A stretch of DNA of 64,000 nt from Iodobacter ciconiae (GTDB taxonomy: Bacteria; Pseudomonadota; Gammaproteobacteria; Burkholderiales; Chitinibacteraceae), in the NCBI RefSeq assembly GCF_003952345.1, contig NZ_CP034433.1, positions 2,170,001 through 2,234,000 of the forward strand, read 5' to 3'. Numbering within the stretch: the first letter of the stretch is position 1; every line of letters begins with the position of its first letter. The notes under the pieces were generated by a model that ran no database searches, had not been told where the DNA came from, and saw only the letters and a program-made list of their open reading frames with translations. Position numbers and translations under genes: made by a program. Positions 56,654 through 64,000 of this stretch are shown piece by piece.

Positions 56654-57716
56654 ATGGCACTGAGCACTCACAGCGATTATCAGCAGCTCTTAGAGCAAAT
56701 TTCTACCAGCTATGGCGAGGCCAGACTGCGCGCGGTGCAGGCGGTTAACCAGCAATTGGTCGCCAGTTATTGGCAGGTGGGGCAGCATATTGTCGAATTC
56801 GAGCAAGGCGGTCAAAGCCGTGCGGTGTATGGCAAAGATTTGATTAATCAGGCTATCGCGCGATCTGGGTTTGCGCCATGGCAAGGGTTTTAGCCAAAGC
56901 AATTTGATACGCTGCCGTCAGTTTTATCTGGGTTATCCAAATAGTGCGACAGTGTCTCACCTATTGACGTGGTCACACTGGATTGAGCTGCTCAAAATTG
57001 ACGATGTATTAGAGCGCAGCTTTTACGAGCAACAAACCCTGCTGGAACGCTGGTCGGTGCGAGAGCTGATCCAGCAAAAAGAGAGTGCGCTGTTCTTACG
57101 CTTGGCTGCCAGCAAAGATAAAGCGGGCGTTTTGCAGTTAGCTACGCAAGGTCAACAAATCGAACAGCCCGCCGACCTGCTGCGTAAGCCGTATATATTC
57201 GAATTTTTAAAAATCCCCGAGCCCTACCAAATTGCGGAAACGCAATTGGAAACGCTACTGTGCGACCATTTACAGCCCTTTTTACTAGAGCTGGGTAAGG
57301 GATTTACTTTTGTTGGGCGGCAGTATCGTATTACGCTGAATAACCGCCATTACAAAGTGGATTTGGTGTTTTACCACCGCATTTTGCGCTGTTTTGTGTT
57401 AATTGATTTAAAGATCAATGAAGTACAGCATCAAGATATTGGTCAGGTGAATATGTATTTTGGCTATTTTGCTCAGGAAGAAAATATCGAGGGAGATAAT
57501 CCACCCATAGGGATTATTCTGAGCCGCAATAAGGACGAATTGCTGATTGAATATGCCACTTATCAAATGAACAGCCAACTGTTTGTCCAAAAATATCAAC
57601 TGTATTTGCCCAATCAGGAAGACTTGCGCCGCGAACTAGAATTAACATTGCGCGAAGGTACAGAAAATGCCAGCCAAAGCGCTAAGACATTGCTAGATGA
57701 AAATGATGATACATAA
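56654..57716 (+). pseudogene. YhcG/DUF1016 PDDEXK nuclease-like gene, frameshifted
   Basis: Two frames together make a complete DUF1016 protein. The first (56654-56893) gives the N-terminal winged-helix-like part up to AVYGKDLINQAIA. The second continues as RDLGLRHGKGFSQSNL, normal family sequence, to 57716, with the nuclease core YKVDLVFYH and VLIDLKINE. The frame change lies near 56853-56870 (TATCGCGCGATCT). Function of the family is linked to phage defence and restriction of foreign DNA. The defect may be a real mutation, programmed frameshifting or an assembly error; there is no homopolymer at the site. Confidence 0.8.
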
Positions 57717-57976
57717 GAAAGGGGGCCAGTTGACTCCGGCCATTTGCAGTTAAAACAGCACTATTCAGATTCAATACACAACAAAATGTATCAGAGAAAA
57801 TCTTAATGAGTAAGATTAGCAAAAATCGTGTTGCTGCACTATAGCGTAAAGATAAATCCTGATATTGATAAAAACAATGAAACTATTTTATTTATTAATT
57901 GGGAAAATACAGAAAATAATAATTATGCCATTACTGAGGAAGTAACTGGAAAAGAGACAAACTTAAAATTCCAACA
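57717..57976. other. Short AT-rich spacer
   Basis: No gene supported. A plus-strand frame begins near 57828 (MLLHYSVKINPDIDK) and then runs antisense through the phosphopantetheinyl transferase fragment, so it is probably spurious. Confidence 0.4.
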
Positions 57977-58213
57977 TCAGCCACACACCGAAACAATCCC
58001 CTCCCCTATCTGGCGCTGCCACAACAATCTGCTTTGCGCTAATTTCATATCCCGCCCCTCTGACCATTCCTTCAGCCCCATTTTGCAAGCCTTTGTTCTG
58101 GCTTCCAGCTCGCTCCACTCCTTGGCAAAGAGTAATGCTTGCTCTGGTTCAGGCAACTGGCCAAGTGTTCGGGCAATGGCAGGAGAAAAGTAGATACCGT
58201 CTTGCCGGTCAAG
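57977..58213 (-). pseudogene. 4'-phosphopantetheinyl transferase, C-terminal part separated by IS110
   Basis: The frame reads LDRQDGIYFSPAIARTL...FAKEWSELEARTKACKMGL...; the WSELEARTKA block is the C-terminal signature of Sfp-type transferases (WxxKExxxKA), with the Mg-binding Glu kept. It is joined to the N-terminal part at 59391-59694 if the intervening IS110 is removed with one copy of CTTG: the codons then read LLYLDRQDG without a break, giving 178 aa. The insertion also separates the C-terminal part from its start signals. Confidence 0.85.
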
Positions 58214-59192
58214 CATTTTGATACTCAGCTTGATACTTTTTCTGTGTTTTCAGCACGCCGAAGCTCAGGTGTACCAGTTTGCGCATGCAAGCGCCCAAGG
58301 CAGACATTTTGCTCTTGCCTCGGGCAAGCAAACGTTCAAATAAGGCTTTGACGTGGGGGTTGTATTTTGTGGCAACAATAGCGGCCATATAAAGTACTGC
58401 ACGTATTTGCGAAGGGCCAGCTTTGGACAGTTTAGCGCGACCTAATAGTGACGAACCTGATTGTCGCTCGACCGGCACCAAGCCCAAATAGGCCGATAGT
58501 TGTTCGGCTGTATTGAACTGATGCATGTGCATCACAGCCAACAATTGTGTCCCACTTTGCGGTCCAATTGCAGGGATGCTTTGTAGTAAATCCAGGTCAT
58601 TTTTCAGTCCTGGATGGCGGTCGATGTGATCGTCGATTTGGCTTTGCAGCTTTTTGAGTTGCGCGTTTAGAAAGGCGATGCTGTCGTTAATCGACTGATG
58701 AATCAGCTCTGGTGTAACAGTCGACTGTGCTTTTTCTTGGCGATTTTGTTCGCGCAGCAAGTCTTGCAGAATCGCTTCGCGGCGGGCAAGAAACCCTTTC
58801 AAAATGCGGGCTTCGGGCGGCGGAGGCAGCCACGCGGCAGGGTTAATCATGGCGCAGTAACGTGCCAGCACTTGGCTATCAACGCCATCGGTTTTGGTGC
58901 GAACAGCGAGGCCTTGGCCAAAATGTTTGACCTGTGCGGGATTGGCAATCGAGACGCACACGCCAGCATCATGTAGCAGCGTAGCGGCTAATTCGTGATA
59001 CACGCCAGTGGCTTCCATGGTGACGTGCAACTGATCATGAGGGATGTGATTTTTAGTCAGCCAGGCCAGTAAATCGGCGAGACCTTTGGCGGTATTGGTA
59101 ACGACTTTGGCTTTGCCTTTGAGCGGGTCAAGCTGGGTTAGCAAATAACAATCGAGTTTAGCTTTAGCCACATCCATACCAAGATAAAACAT
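58209..59192 (-). CDS. IS110-family transposase (DEDD recombinase)
   Basis: 327 aa. N-terminal RuvC-like DEDD domain starting FYLGMDVAKAKLDCYLL (first Asp), with MEATGVYHE (Glu) and KTDGVDSQVLARYC (Asp pair). C-terminal Transposase_20-like domain with SIPAIGPQSGTQLLAVM and LSAYLGLVPVERQSGSS, containing the catalytic serine region. ATG 59192 is preferred to an in-frame start 12 codons upstream. The gene ends NA-stop exactly at the element boundary: the last base of the TGA stop comes from flanking DNA. About 200 non-coding bases precede it inside the element. Confidence 0.93.
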   Translation of the reverse strand: MFYLGMDVAKAKLDCYLLTQLDPLKGKAKVVTNTAKGLADLLAWLTKNHIPHDQLHVTMEATGVYHELAATLLHDAGVCVSIANPAQVKHFGQGLAVRTKTDGVDSQVLARYCAMINPAAWLPPPPEARILKGFLARREAILQDLLREQNRQEKAQSTVTPELIHQSINDSIAFLNAQLKKLQSQIDDHIDRHPGLKNDLDLLQSIPAIGPQSGTQLLAVMHMHQFNTAEQLSAYLGLVPVERQSGSSLLGRAKLSKAGPSQIRAVLYMAAIVATKYNPHVKALFERLLARGKSKMSALGACMRKLVHLSFGVLKTQKKYQAEYQNA

Positions 59193-59390
59193 GAGAACTC
59201 TTCCTGTAAAAAAGCCTAATTCGCCCACTTGCCTTGTGCATACAGGGTCAGCGCCCTTGGCTACCGTTCAGTGTCTGATTTGGCGAAAGAAGAGAGGCGA
59301 AGGGTTTGATCTACAAGAGAAGGTCAATGCCTTAAGGTTGGGCCCAAACTCACTTTGCCTCGTGTGGTAGTAGCTAACCACCACAGGGAA
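58214..59390 (-). mobile_element. IS110-family insertion sequence, boundaries readable
   Basis: Boundaries are inferred from the interrupted phosphopantetheinyl transferase gene. The sequence CTTG (minus strand) is present at both junctions (58210-58213 and 59391-59394). Removing everything between while keeping one CTTG restores an unbroken frame. The element is therefore about 1.18 kb. No terminal inverted repeats or target duplication beyond CTTG are seen, as expected for IS110 group members, which recombine at a short core. Confidence 0.85.
59193..59390 (-). ncRNA. Candidate bridge RNA region of the IS110 element
   Basis: 198 non-coding bases between the element's left end and the transposase start, the place where IS110-group elements encode their bridge RNA. 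On the minus strand the region begins with a 9-bp hairpin (TGTGGTGGT loop ACTACCACA, one G-T pair). The middle contains CTCTTGTA, identical to 8 bases of the target just left of the insertion, and TTGACC, identical to 6 bases from the right side. Loop assignment is not possible without folding. Confidence 0.45.
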
Positions 59391-59694
59391 CAAGATACAA
59401 GAGTTGGGCGACTTCTGGCAGTTCGGCAAAGTGTTGGATGGGGGTGATGTCTGCGCCTAGTATGGCGCATTTAGATAGGGCACAGATGGCGTAATTGCTG
59501 CTGTAGGAGAGTGATATTTGCCACGGGCCGGTGGCAAATACAGGGCAGCTGGGGGTTTCCAGCAGTTGGCCGCCTGATCTTGGCTGCACCTGGGCGTGCA
59601 GCCATAGGCGGATTTGGGCTGCTTGATGCTGGCGGCTGGCGCTGTTTTTAAACAGCGCCAGCTCAAACAGATCGTGGGCAATTAGCTGCGGCAT
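59391..59694 (-). pseudogene. 4'-phosphopantetheinyl transferase, N-terminal part separated by IS110
   Basis: About 100 codons starting MPQLIAHDLFELALFK at 59694, overlapping the end of the NRPS-like gene by 13 bases. It contains ISLSYSSNYAICALS and LGADITPI, the Sfp-type P-loop region with the Mg-binding Asp. After LLYL it enters IS110 sequence and stops. Together with 57977-58213 it would make a 178-aa transferase that attaches 4'-phosphopantetheine to the carrier domain of the upstream synthetase. In its present state the protein should be inactive. Confidence 0.85.
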
Positions 59695-62600
59695 GTGCGC
59701 CAGGGTACGGCGGGGCTGCCGGTCCAGGCCTGGCAATCGGGGATGGTTTCGCCTTTTACCACGAGGGTGAGCGGGCCCAGGCGGGCGCCGTTGCCGACGA
59801 TGGCGTCGTACAAAATGGTGCTGCGCGGGCCAACATTAACCCCCGCGCCGATTTCTACGTGGCCGATTTTCATGATGCGGTCTTCAAACAAATGGGTTTG
59901 CGGGCCGGACCATGCATGCAGCACCGTATCGTCGCCGATGGTGACGCAATCAAATTCGGTAATGTCAGTGGTATCCATAAATACCCCGCTGCCAATCTTA
60001 CAACCCATGCAGCGAAACGCCATGGGTAGCCATGGGGTGCCGCGTAAGAAGTTAAAAAAGTTGGGAACGGCAATGGATTCGTAAAGGCTGGTTAGTGCTT
60101 CGCTGCGCCATACAAAGGAGGTCCACATCGGTGCAGAATGCGGGCGATAGCGGCCTATCATCAGCCATTTCAGCACCACAACAAACACAAACGAGCCTAT
60201 GCCATATAAAACCCCGGCGATCATCAAGGCCCAGAATACGCCGTGAAAGTCTTCCCTTTCGGCAAAGGGCATCACTTTTAAAACGGTGAGATAGCCGACG
60301 GTAATGATCACCGCCAGCGGCATCACAGTACGCAACCCTTCCACAAAGCCCCGCGCTAAGCGCCGCGCCAGACTCGGTTTAAAAGTGAGGCTGTCGGCAA
60401 AACCCGCCACCTGCTCACGCGCCGGTAAAGACAGCGCCGGGCTACCCAACCATGTCTGGCCGGATTGCATACGATCATTGGCCGGGGCGCGGGATTGCAC
60501 GCCGATCAATACATCGTCGGGGATGATGCTGCCATCGGGCACGTAAGCGCCATTGCCTACAAAGCTGCGATTGCCCACTACGGTGGGGCGTAGCGTCATC
60601 CAGCCTCTATCAATTTCTTCATCGCCCAGCATCACCGCATCGGCAATAAAGCTGTCTTCCCCCAGGGTAAGCAAATCGGGCACCACGCCAATAGCGTTAG
60701 AAATCTCCGTGCCACGCCCTACTTTTGCCCCCAGAAAGCGATACCACCAGCCTGCGTAAACCGATGCATACAGGCCGTGCAGTATATTAAGGCTGGATTC
60801 CTGAATCTGATTTGTCAGCCAGCGGCGGTAATACATCGTGCCAAACACGGGCCAGCTGCCCAGCGGATTACGCGGCAGCAGCAACCAGCGTACAGCGGCC
60901 GAGCCAAGCAGTGTCAGCACAATCAGCACCGCGCTGGCTGGCAGTGCCAGCATCAGGTAAAACATAAACGCTTCGGGCAGCGCCACGCCTTGTTCGGTTA
61001 GATCAAACCAGTGCCCGTCCAGCCAATCGATCAACAAAAAGCTGGGGAAAACCGGCACAAAAAACAAAATGGCAACCAGTGCCGATCCGCCTGCGTAAGC
61101 CAGCCCATGCAGGCCACGCAAAGCGGAGTTACGCTTAGGGCGTTCCGGCATAGCCGGCGGCAACTGGCTGCTTTTGCGCGCTGGCGAGCCGCTCCAGACT
61201 TCGCCTGCGGCAATTTTTTGCCCGACCGATAGCGCCGATAAGCCCTCCAAGCGGCCTAAATCGCCCACGCTGGTTTCTGATTGCAAGATGGAATAAGAGC
61301 CGATATAAGCATCCTTGCCCACGGTAATCGGGCCCACTTCCCAGTGATCGCCCTGCACCCTGAAGTTTTCAAAATTAACCGAAGCGCCAATGCTGGCGCC
61401 ATCGCCTATGCTCAGCAAATCATAAACACGCACACTAATGGCCGACAGCGCCACGTTTTTACCAATTTTTGCACCCAAGGCACGCAAATACAGCGATTGC
61501 AAAGGCGAGCCGGTTAAGAAATACAGCGGGGTAATATCCAGTAAGCGATCCGACAGCCACCAGCGAAAATAAGTAAAACCATAGAGCCGGTAGCGGCCTG
61601 CTTTTAGCCGCCCCAGCACCAGCCATTTACCGGCAATGACGATGGCAAAGCTAAATAATAAGCTGCCTAAATACACTAAAATGGCCGCTGCTACCGCCAG
61701 CCCCAGACTATCTCCCTCCTCCCCCGTCATAAAGTGATAAGTAAAAAACGGAGCCAGCCACAACAACATGCGCAGGCCAATTAAGAAAGGCAAAGTGGCC
61801 AGCTGTGCGCTGCCACAACATAGCCGGCGTAAGAATGGCACTTTTTTTACCGGCTCTGCCACAATTTCTTCAGGCTGGATCTGGGCCAGCGCATCCAGGC
61901 GGGTGGCGATTACTTGTAAAGTGCGGCTTTGGTAAATATCCTGTACGGTCATACCGGCATAAGCCGGATTACGCCGCAAGATGGAGACTAAGCGCGCCGC
62001 CAGTAAGGAATGCCCGCCAAGCTCGCCAAAAAAATCATCCACAAGGCGTAGCGGCTGACCGGGGAACAGGGTGGTCAGCGCGGCAAACAGGGCTTTTTCT
62101 GCATCGCTAACCGGCTCATCGCTATCCAGGTTTTTACCCACAGGCAGGATCAGCTCGCGGGCTTTCAGCGTTTTTCTATCGATTTTTCCTGAGGTCAGCC
62201 TGGGTAATTCGCTTATAAATTCAAAGCGAGCAGGAATCATATAGGGCGGCAGGCAGCGTTTTAGCCCGTTTTTTAAGGCGGCCGCGTCTACTCCTTCGGC
62301 CACCACAAACGCCACCAGCTGATCGATGCCTGCCAGCTCGCGCAGCAAAACAGCAGCCGTGCCTACGCCGGAAATCTGGCAGAGCGAAGCTTCAATTTCG
62401 CCCAGCTCTACCCGAAAGCCGCGCACTTTTACCTGATCATCGGTGCGGCCTAAGCACTGAACCTGGCCCGCTTCATCAATACGCGCCAAATCGCCAGTGC
62501 GGTATAAGCGCCGCTCATGCGGGAATTCTTCGAGATTTGAAAAGGGATTGTCGAAGAATTTTTCGGCGGTTAATTCAGGGCGGCCCAAATAGCCATCGGC

Positions 62601-63647
62601 CACGCCGGGGCCAATAATGCACAGCTCGCCGGTTTCACCCTGCGGCAATAAGCGGCCATCTTCGCTGCGCACCAAAAGACCATAATTGGGCAGCGGCTTG
62701 CCGATAGTCACCGGCTCGCCACGGCGCAATTGGGCCAGGCTGGCCGACACCGTGCATTCGGTAGGGCCGTAAGTATTAAACATCTGCCGCTCTGGCGTGG
62801 CCCAACGCTCTACCAGCGATTCCGGGCACATTTCGCCGCCCAGATTAATAATCCGTAAGCCGGGTACTTCCTGACTAAACAGCGCCAGCAAGGTTGGCAC
62901 GGCGTGCAGCACGGTGACTTTTTCCTGGTTTAATATCGCCGGCAAAGCGTCAGGATCGCCCGTCAATATTTTAGGCGCCAGCCACAGCGATGCACCCACC
63001 AGATAGCTGATCCAGATTTCTTCAAACGACATATCAAAGGCGACCGAAAAGCCCTGATACACCTTGTCATCCTGACGCACACCCAACACTGAGTTTTCGC
63101 TGCGCAAGAAATGGCAAATACTGCCCTGGCTGATCGGCACACCCTTGGGTTTACCAGTTGACCCCGATGTGTAAATCACATAGGCCGGATGGCTGGGGAG
63201 TAGGCCCTGGCGGCGCAGCAAATCGCCCGTAACCGGTGCAGACAATTGCGCGCTGCTCAATACCGGCACGCCCGCTCCGGCTAGATCGCCATCGCCCACC
63301 AAGAGCACCGCCGCCGCATCTTCCAGGCAAACCTGCATGCGATCAACCGGCGTATCGGCCTCAAACGGCAACCAGGCCGCGCCCGCTTTAGCAATGGCCG
63401 CTTGCATAATCAATAGCGCAGCACCACGCGGCAGGCACAGGCCAACGATTTGCCCTGCCTTTACGCCAAACTGAATTAAATGATGCGCGGCCAGATCGGC
63501 GCGGTGGTTCAGCTCGGTATAAGTCAGCACTTCTGATTGCCAATAAATGGCCGGATGATCAGGAATACGCTGCGCCGTGTTTTCTAATAAATCAGCCAGC
63601 GTTTCAGCGCGCAATAGTTCAGGCAGATAAGGGCCACGAAGAATCAT
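59682..63647 (-). CDS. Pls/PosA-type non-ribosomal peptide synthetase
   Basis: 1321 aa. The adenylation domain (~1-490) has YTSGSTGKPKGV, NTYGPTECT, YRTGDLARID, DDQVKVRGFRVELGE and LTSGKIDRKT. The carrier domain has LGGHSLLAARL (phosphopantetheine Ser at 547). The rest has about six hydrophobic segments alternating with three left-handed beta-helix (hexapeptide-repeat) acyltransferase-like modules. This A-T-membrane plan is that of the Pls/PosA family, whose best known member makes epsilon-poly-lysine. The amino acid used here cannot be read with confidence. The downstream phosphopantetheinyl transferase, which overlaps it by 13 bases, is disrupted by IS110. Confidence 0.9.
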   Translation of the reverse strand: MILRGPYLPELLRAETLADLLENTAQRIPDHPAIYWQSEVLTYTELNHRADLAAHHLIQFGVKAGQIVGLCLPRGAALLIMQAAIAKAGAAWLPFEADTPVDRMQVCLEDAAAVLLVGDGDLAGAGVPVLSSAQLSAPVTGDLLRRQGLLPSHPAYVIYTSGSTGKPKGVPISQGSICHFLRSENSVLGVRQDDKVYQGFSVAFDMSFEEIWISYLVGASLWLAPKILTGDPDALPAILNQEKVTVLHAVPTLLALFSQEVPGLRIINLGGEMCPESLVERWATPERQMFNTYGPTECTVSASLAQLRRGEPVTIGKPLPNYGLLVRSEDGRLLPQGETGELCIIGPGVADGYLGRPELTAEKFFDNPFSNLEEFPHERRLYRTGDLARIDEAGQVQCLGRTDDQVKVRGFRVELGEIEASLCQISGVGTAAVLLRELAGIDQLVAFVVAEGVDAAALKNGLKRCLPPYMIPARFEFISELPRLTSGKIDRKTLKARELILPVGKNLDSDEPVSDAEKALFAALTTLFPGQPLRLVDDFFGELGGHSLLAARLVSILRRNPAYAGMTVQDIYQSRTLQVIATRLDALAQIQPEEIVAEPVKKVPFLRRLCCGSAQLATLPFLIGLRMLLWLAPFFTYHFMTGEEGDSLGLAVAAAILVYLGSLLFSFAIVIAGKWLVLGRLKAGRYRLYGFTYFRWWLSDRLLDITPLYFLTGSPLQSLYLRALGAKIGKNVALSAISVRVYDLLSIGDGASIGASVNFENFRVQGDHWEVGPITVGKDAYIGSYSILQSETSVGDLGRLEGLSALSVGQKIAAGEVWSGSPARKSSQLPPAMPERPKRNSALRGLHGLAYAGGSALVAILFFVPVFPSFLLIDWLDGHWFDLTEQGVALPEAFMFYLMLALPASAVLIVLTLLGSAAVRWLLLPRNPLGSWPVFGTMYYRRWLTNQIQESSLNILHGLYASVYAGWWYRFLGAKVGRGTEISNAIGVVPDLLTLGEDSFIADAVMLGDEEIDRGWMTLRPTVVGNRSFVGNGAYVPDGSIIPDDVLIGVQSRAPANDRMQSGQTWLGSPALSLPAREQVAGFADSLTFKPSLARRLARGFVEGLRTVMPLAVIITVGYLTVLKVMPFAEREDFHGVFWALMIAGVLYGIGSFVFVVVLKWLMIGRYRPHSAPMWTSFVWRSEALTSLYESIAVPNFFNFLRGTPWLPMAFRCMGCKIGSGVFMDTTDITEFDCVTIGDDTVLHAWSGPQTHLFEDRIMKIGHVEIGAGVNVGPRSTILYDAIVGNGARLGPLTLVVKGETIPDCQAWTGSPAVPWRTCRS

Positions 63648-63878
63648 AGAGGTAATCTGTCCTGGATAATAAAAAACCCTAAGTCTAACAAATAATTGAT
63701 ATAAACCTATTTAAAAAGACTCCAAAAAATATAAATAAGGCAGACACCGCTAATTGACGTTCTATTTTGTATGCTATACGGATAAAACATGCCTGATCAA
63801 AGATTAAATTGGGAATTTTACAGCTGGTACTCACTCATTACGCGATGGCAAGATAGCGCATTCGTAAAGGAGATTTAA

Positions 63879-64000
63879 ATGAGTGAAGCAGATAAAATGT
63901 GCGCTGGCCAGTATTACAACCCCGACGATAAAGAGCTGGTAAAAATGCGTGTGGCTGCACGCTTATTGAGTGAAAAATTCAATCGCACTTCTGCTCTTAA
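63879..64000 (+). CDS. Maltose/galactoside O-acetyltransferase-like protein (N-terminal part)
   Basis: About 40 codons, running off the right edge. The start MSEADKMCAGQYYNPDDKE followed by LVKMRVAARLLSEKFN is the maltose-acetyltransferase N-terminal helix pair (family pattern EKxKMxAGExYxxxDxEL). Full proteins continue into a left-handed beta-helix acetyltransferase. AAGGAG lies seven bases before the ATG. Confidence 0.8.
   Translation, partial: MSEADKMCAGQYYNPDDKELVKMRVAARLLSEKFNRTSAL

Noticed and set aside
57828..58193. 121-aa plus-strand frame overlapping the transferase fragment
   Set aside because: Most of it is antisense to the C-terminal phosphopantetheinyl transferase part, which has clear family motifs.
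59193..59228. Longer transposase start with MGELGFFTGRVL extension
   Set aside because: IS110 transposases begin close to the first RuvC aspartate (YLGMDVAK), which the ATG at 59192 gives.
1..64000. CRISPR arrays, rRNA genes, prophage structural genes
   Set aside because: No regularly spaced direct repeats, rRNA sequence or phage head/tail genes were seen anywhere in the window.

Overview
The window looks like chromosome of a Gram-negative betaproteobacterium, most plausibly Neisseriales/Chromobacteriaceae (Iodobacter-like). The pointers are two MFKR...-type general porins, a clustered Entner-Doudoroff pathway under a HexR regulator, a homodimeric-type AceE with two-lipoyl-domain AceF and lipoyl-fused LpdA, a Pat-type acyl-CoA synthetase/GNAT fusion, and betaproteobacterial style signalling proteins. 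Species assignment is inference.

Left part (1-33 kb), mostly core genome. It opens with the start of a YbiT-type ABC-F gene, a PilZ-like protein, tRNA-Ser(UGA) and two tandem porins. Central carbon metabolism follows: gap, eda and edd on the minus strand, then zwf, pgl, hexR, pgi, aceE, aceF and lpdA on the plus strand. Two HexR-like palindromes lie in the divergent edd/zwf interval. A three-gene signalling cluster comes next: a soluble PAS-PAS-HisKA-REC-HPt-REC-EAL protein that has lost its ATPase domain, a REC protein with an unrecognised C-terminus, and a membrane hybrid kinase with a LOV-like PAS domain. Peroxide defence genes (gpx, ahpF, ahpC) close this part.

Middle (33.6-45.4 kb): a minus-strand defence operon. 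Reading from its promoter: a single-TRD half HsdS, a 36-aa ORF with a strong ribosome binding site, hsdM, hsdS, an OLD-family ATPase/TOPRIM nuclease, a UvrD-like helicase, hsdR and a YgjP-type metallopeptidase. The nuclease and helicase form a Gabija-like pair embedded between hsdS and hsdR.

Right part: housekeeping genes (YkgJ-type protein, pat, ppa, yciH-like SUI1, tRNA-Tyr, a TonB-like protein with a divergent ferric-reductase-like gene, a cold-shock/DUF1294 protein) separated by intergenic palindromic repeats. A second accessory patch (54.3-59.4 kb) holds a probable Kiwa (KwaA/KwaB) pair, a Fic protein with a convergent 58-aa ORF carrying a Fic-inhibitor-like motif, a frameshifted DUF1016/YhcG nuclease and an IS110-family element. 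The IS110 sits inside a 4'-phosphopantetheinyl transferase gene. Both halves of that gene are present and rejoin in frame at a shared CTTG. The gene lies directly downstream of, and overlaps, a 1321-aa Pls/PosA-type non-ribosomal peptide synthetase whose carrier domain it presumably primed. The window ends in the start of a maltose O-acetyltransferase-like gene.

The most interesting items are the nested RM/Gabija-like operon with its half-S and 36-aa ORFs, the IS110 insertion with readable boundaries and a candidate bridge-RNA region, the Fic/58-aa convergent pair, and the two unusual histidine-kinase derivatives. All family assignments come from reading motifs; no database search was run.
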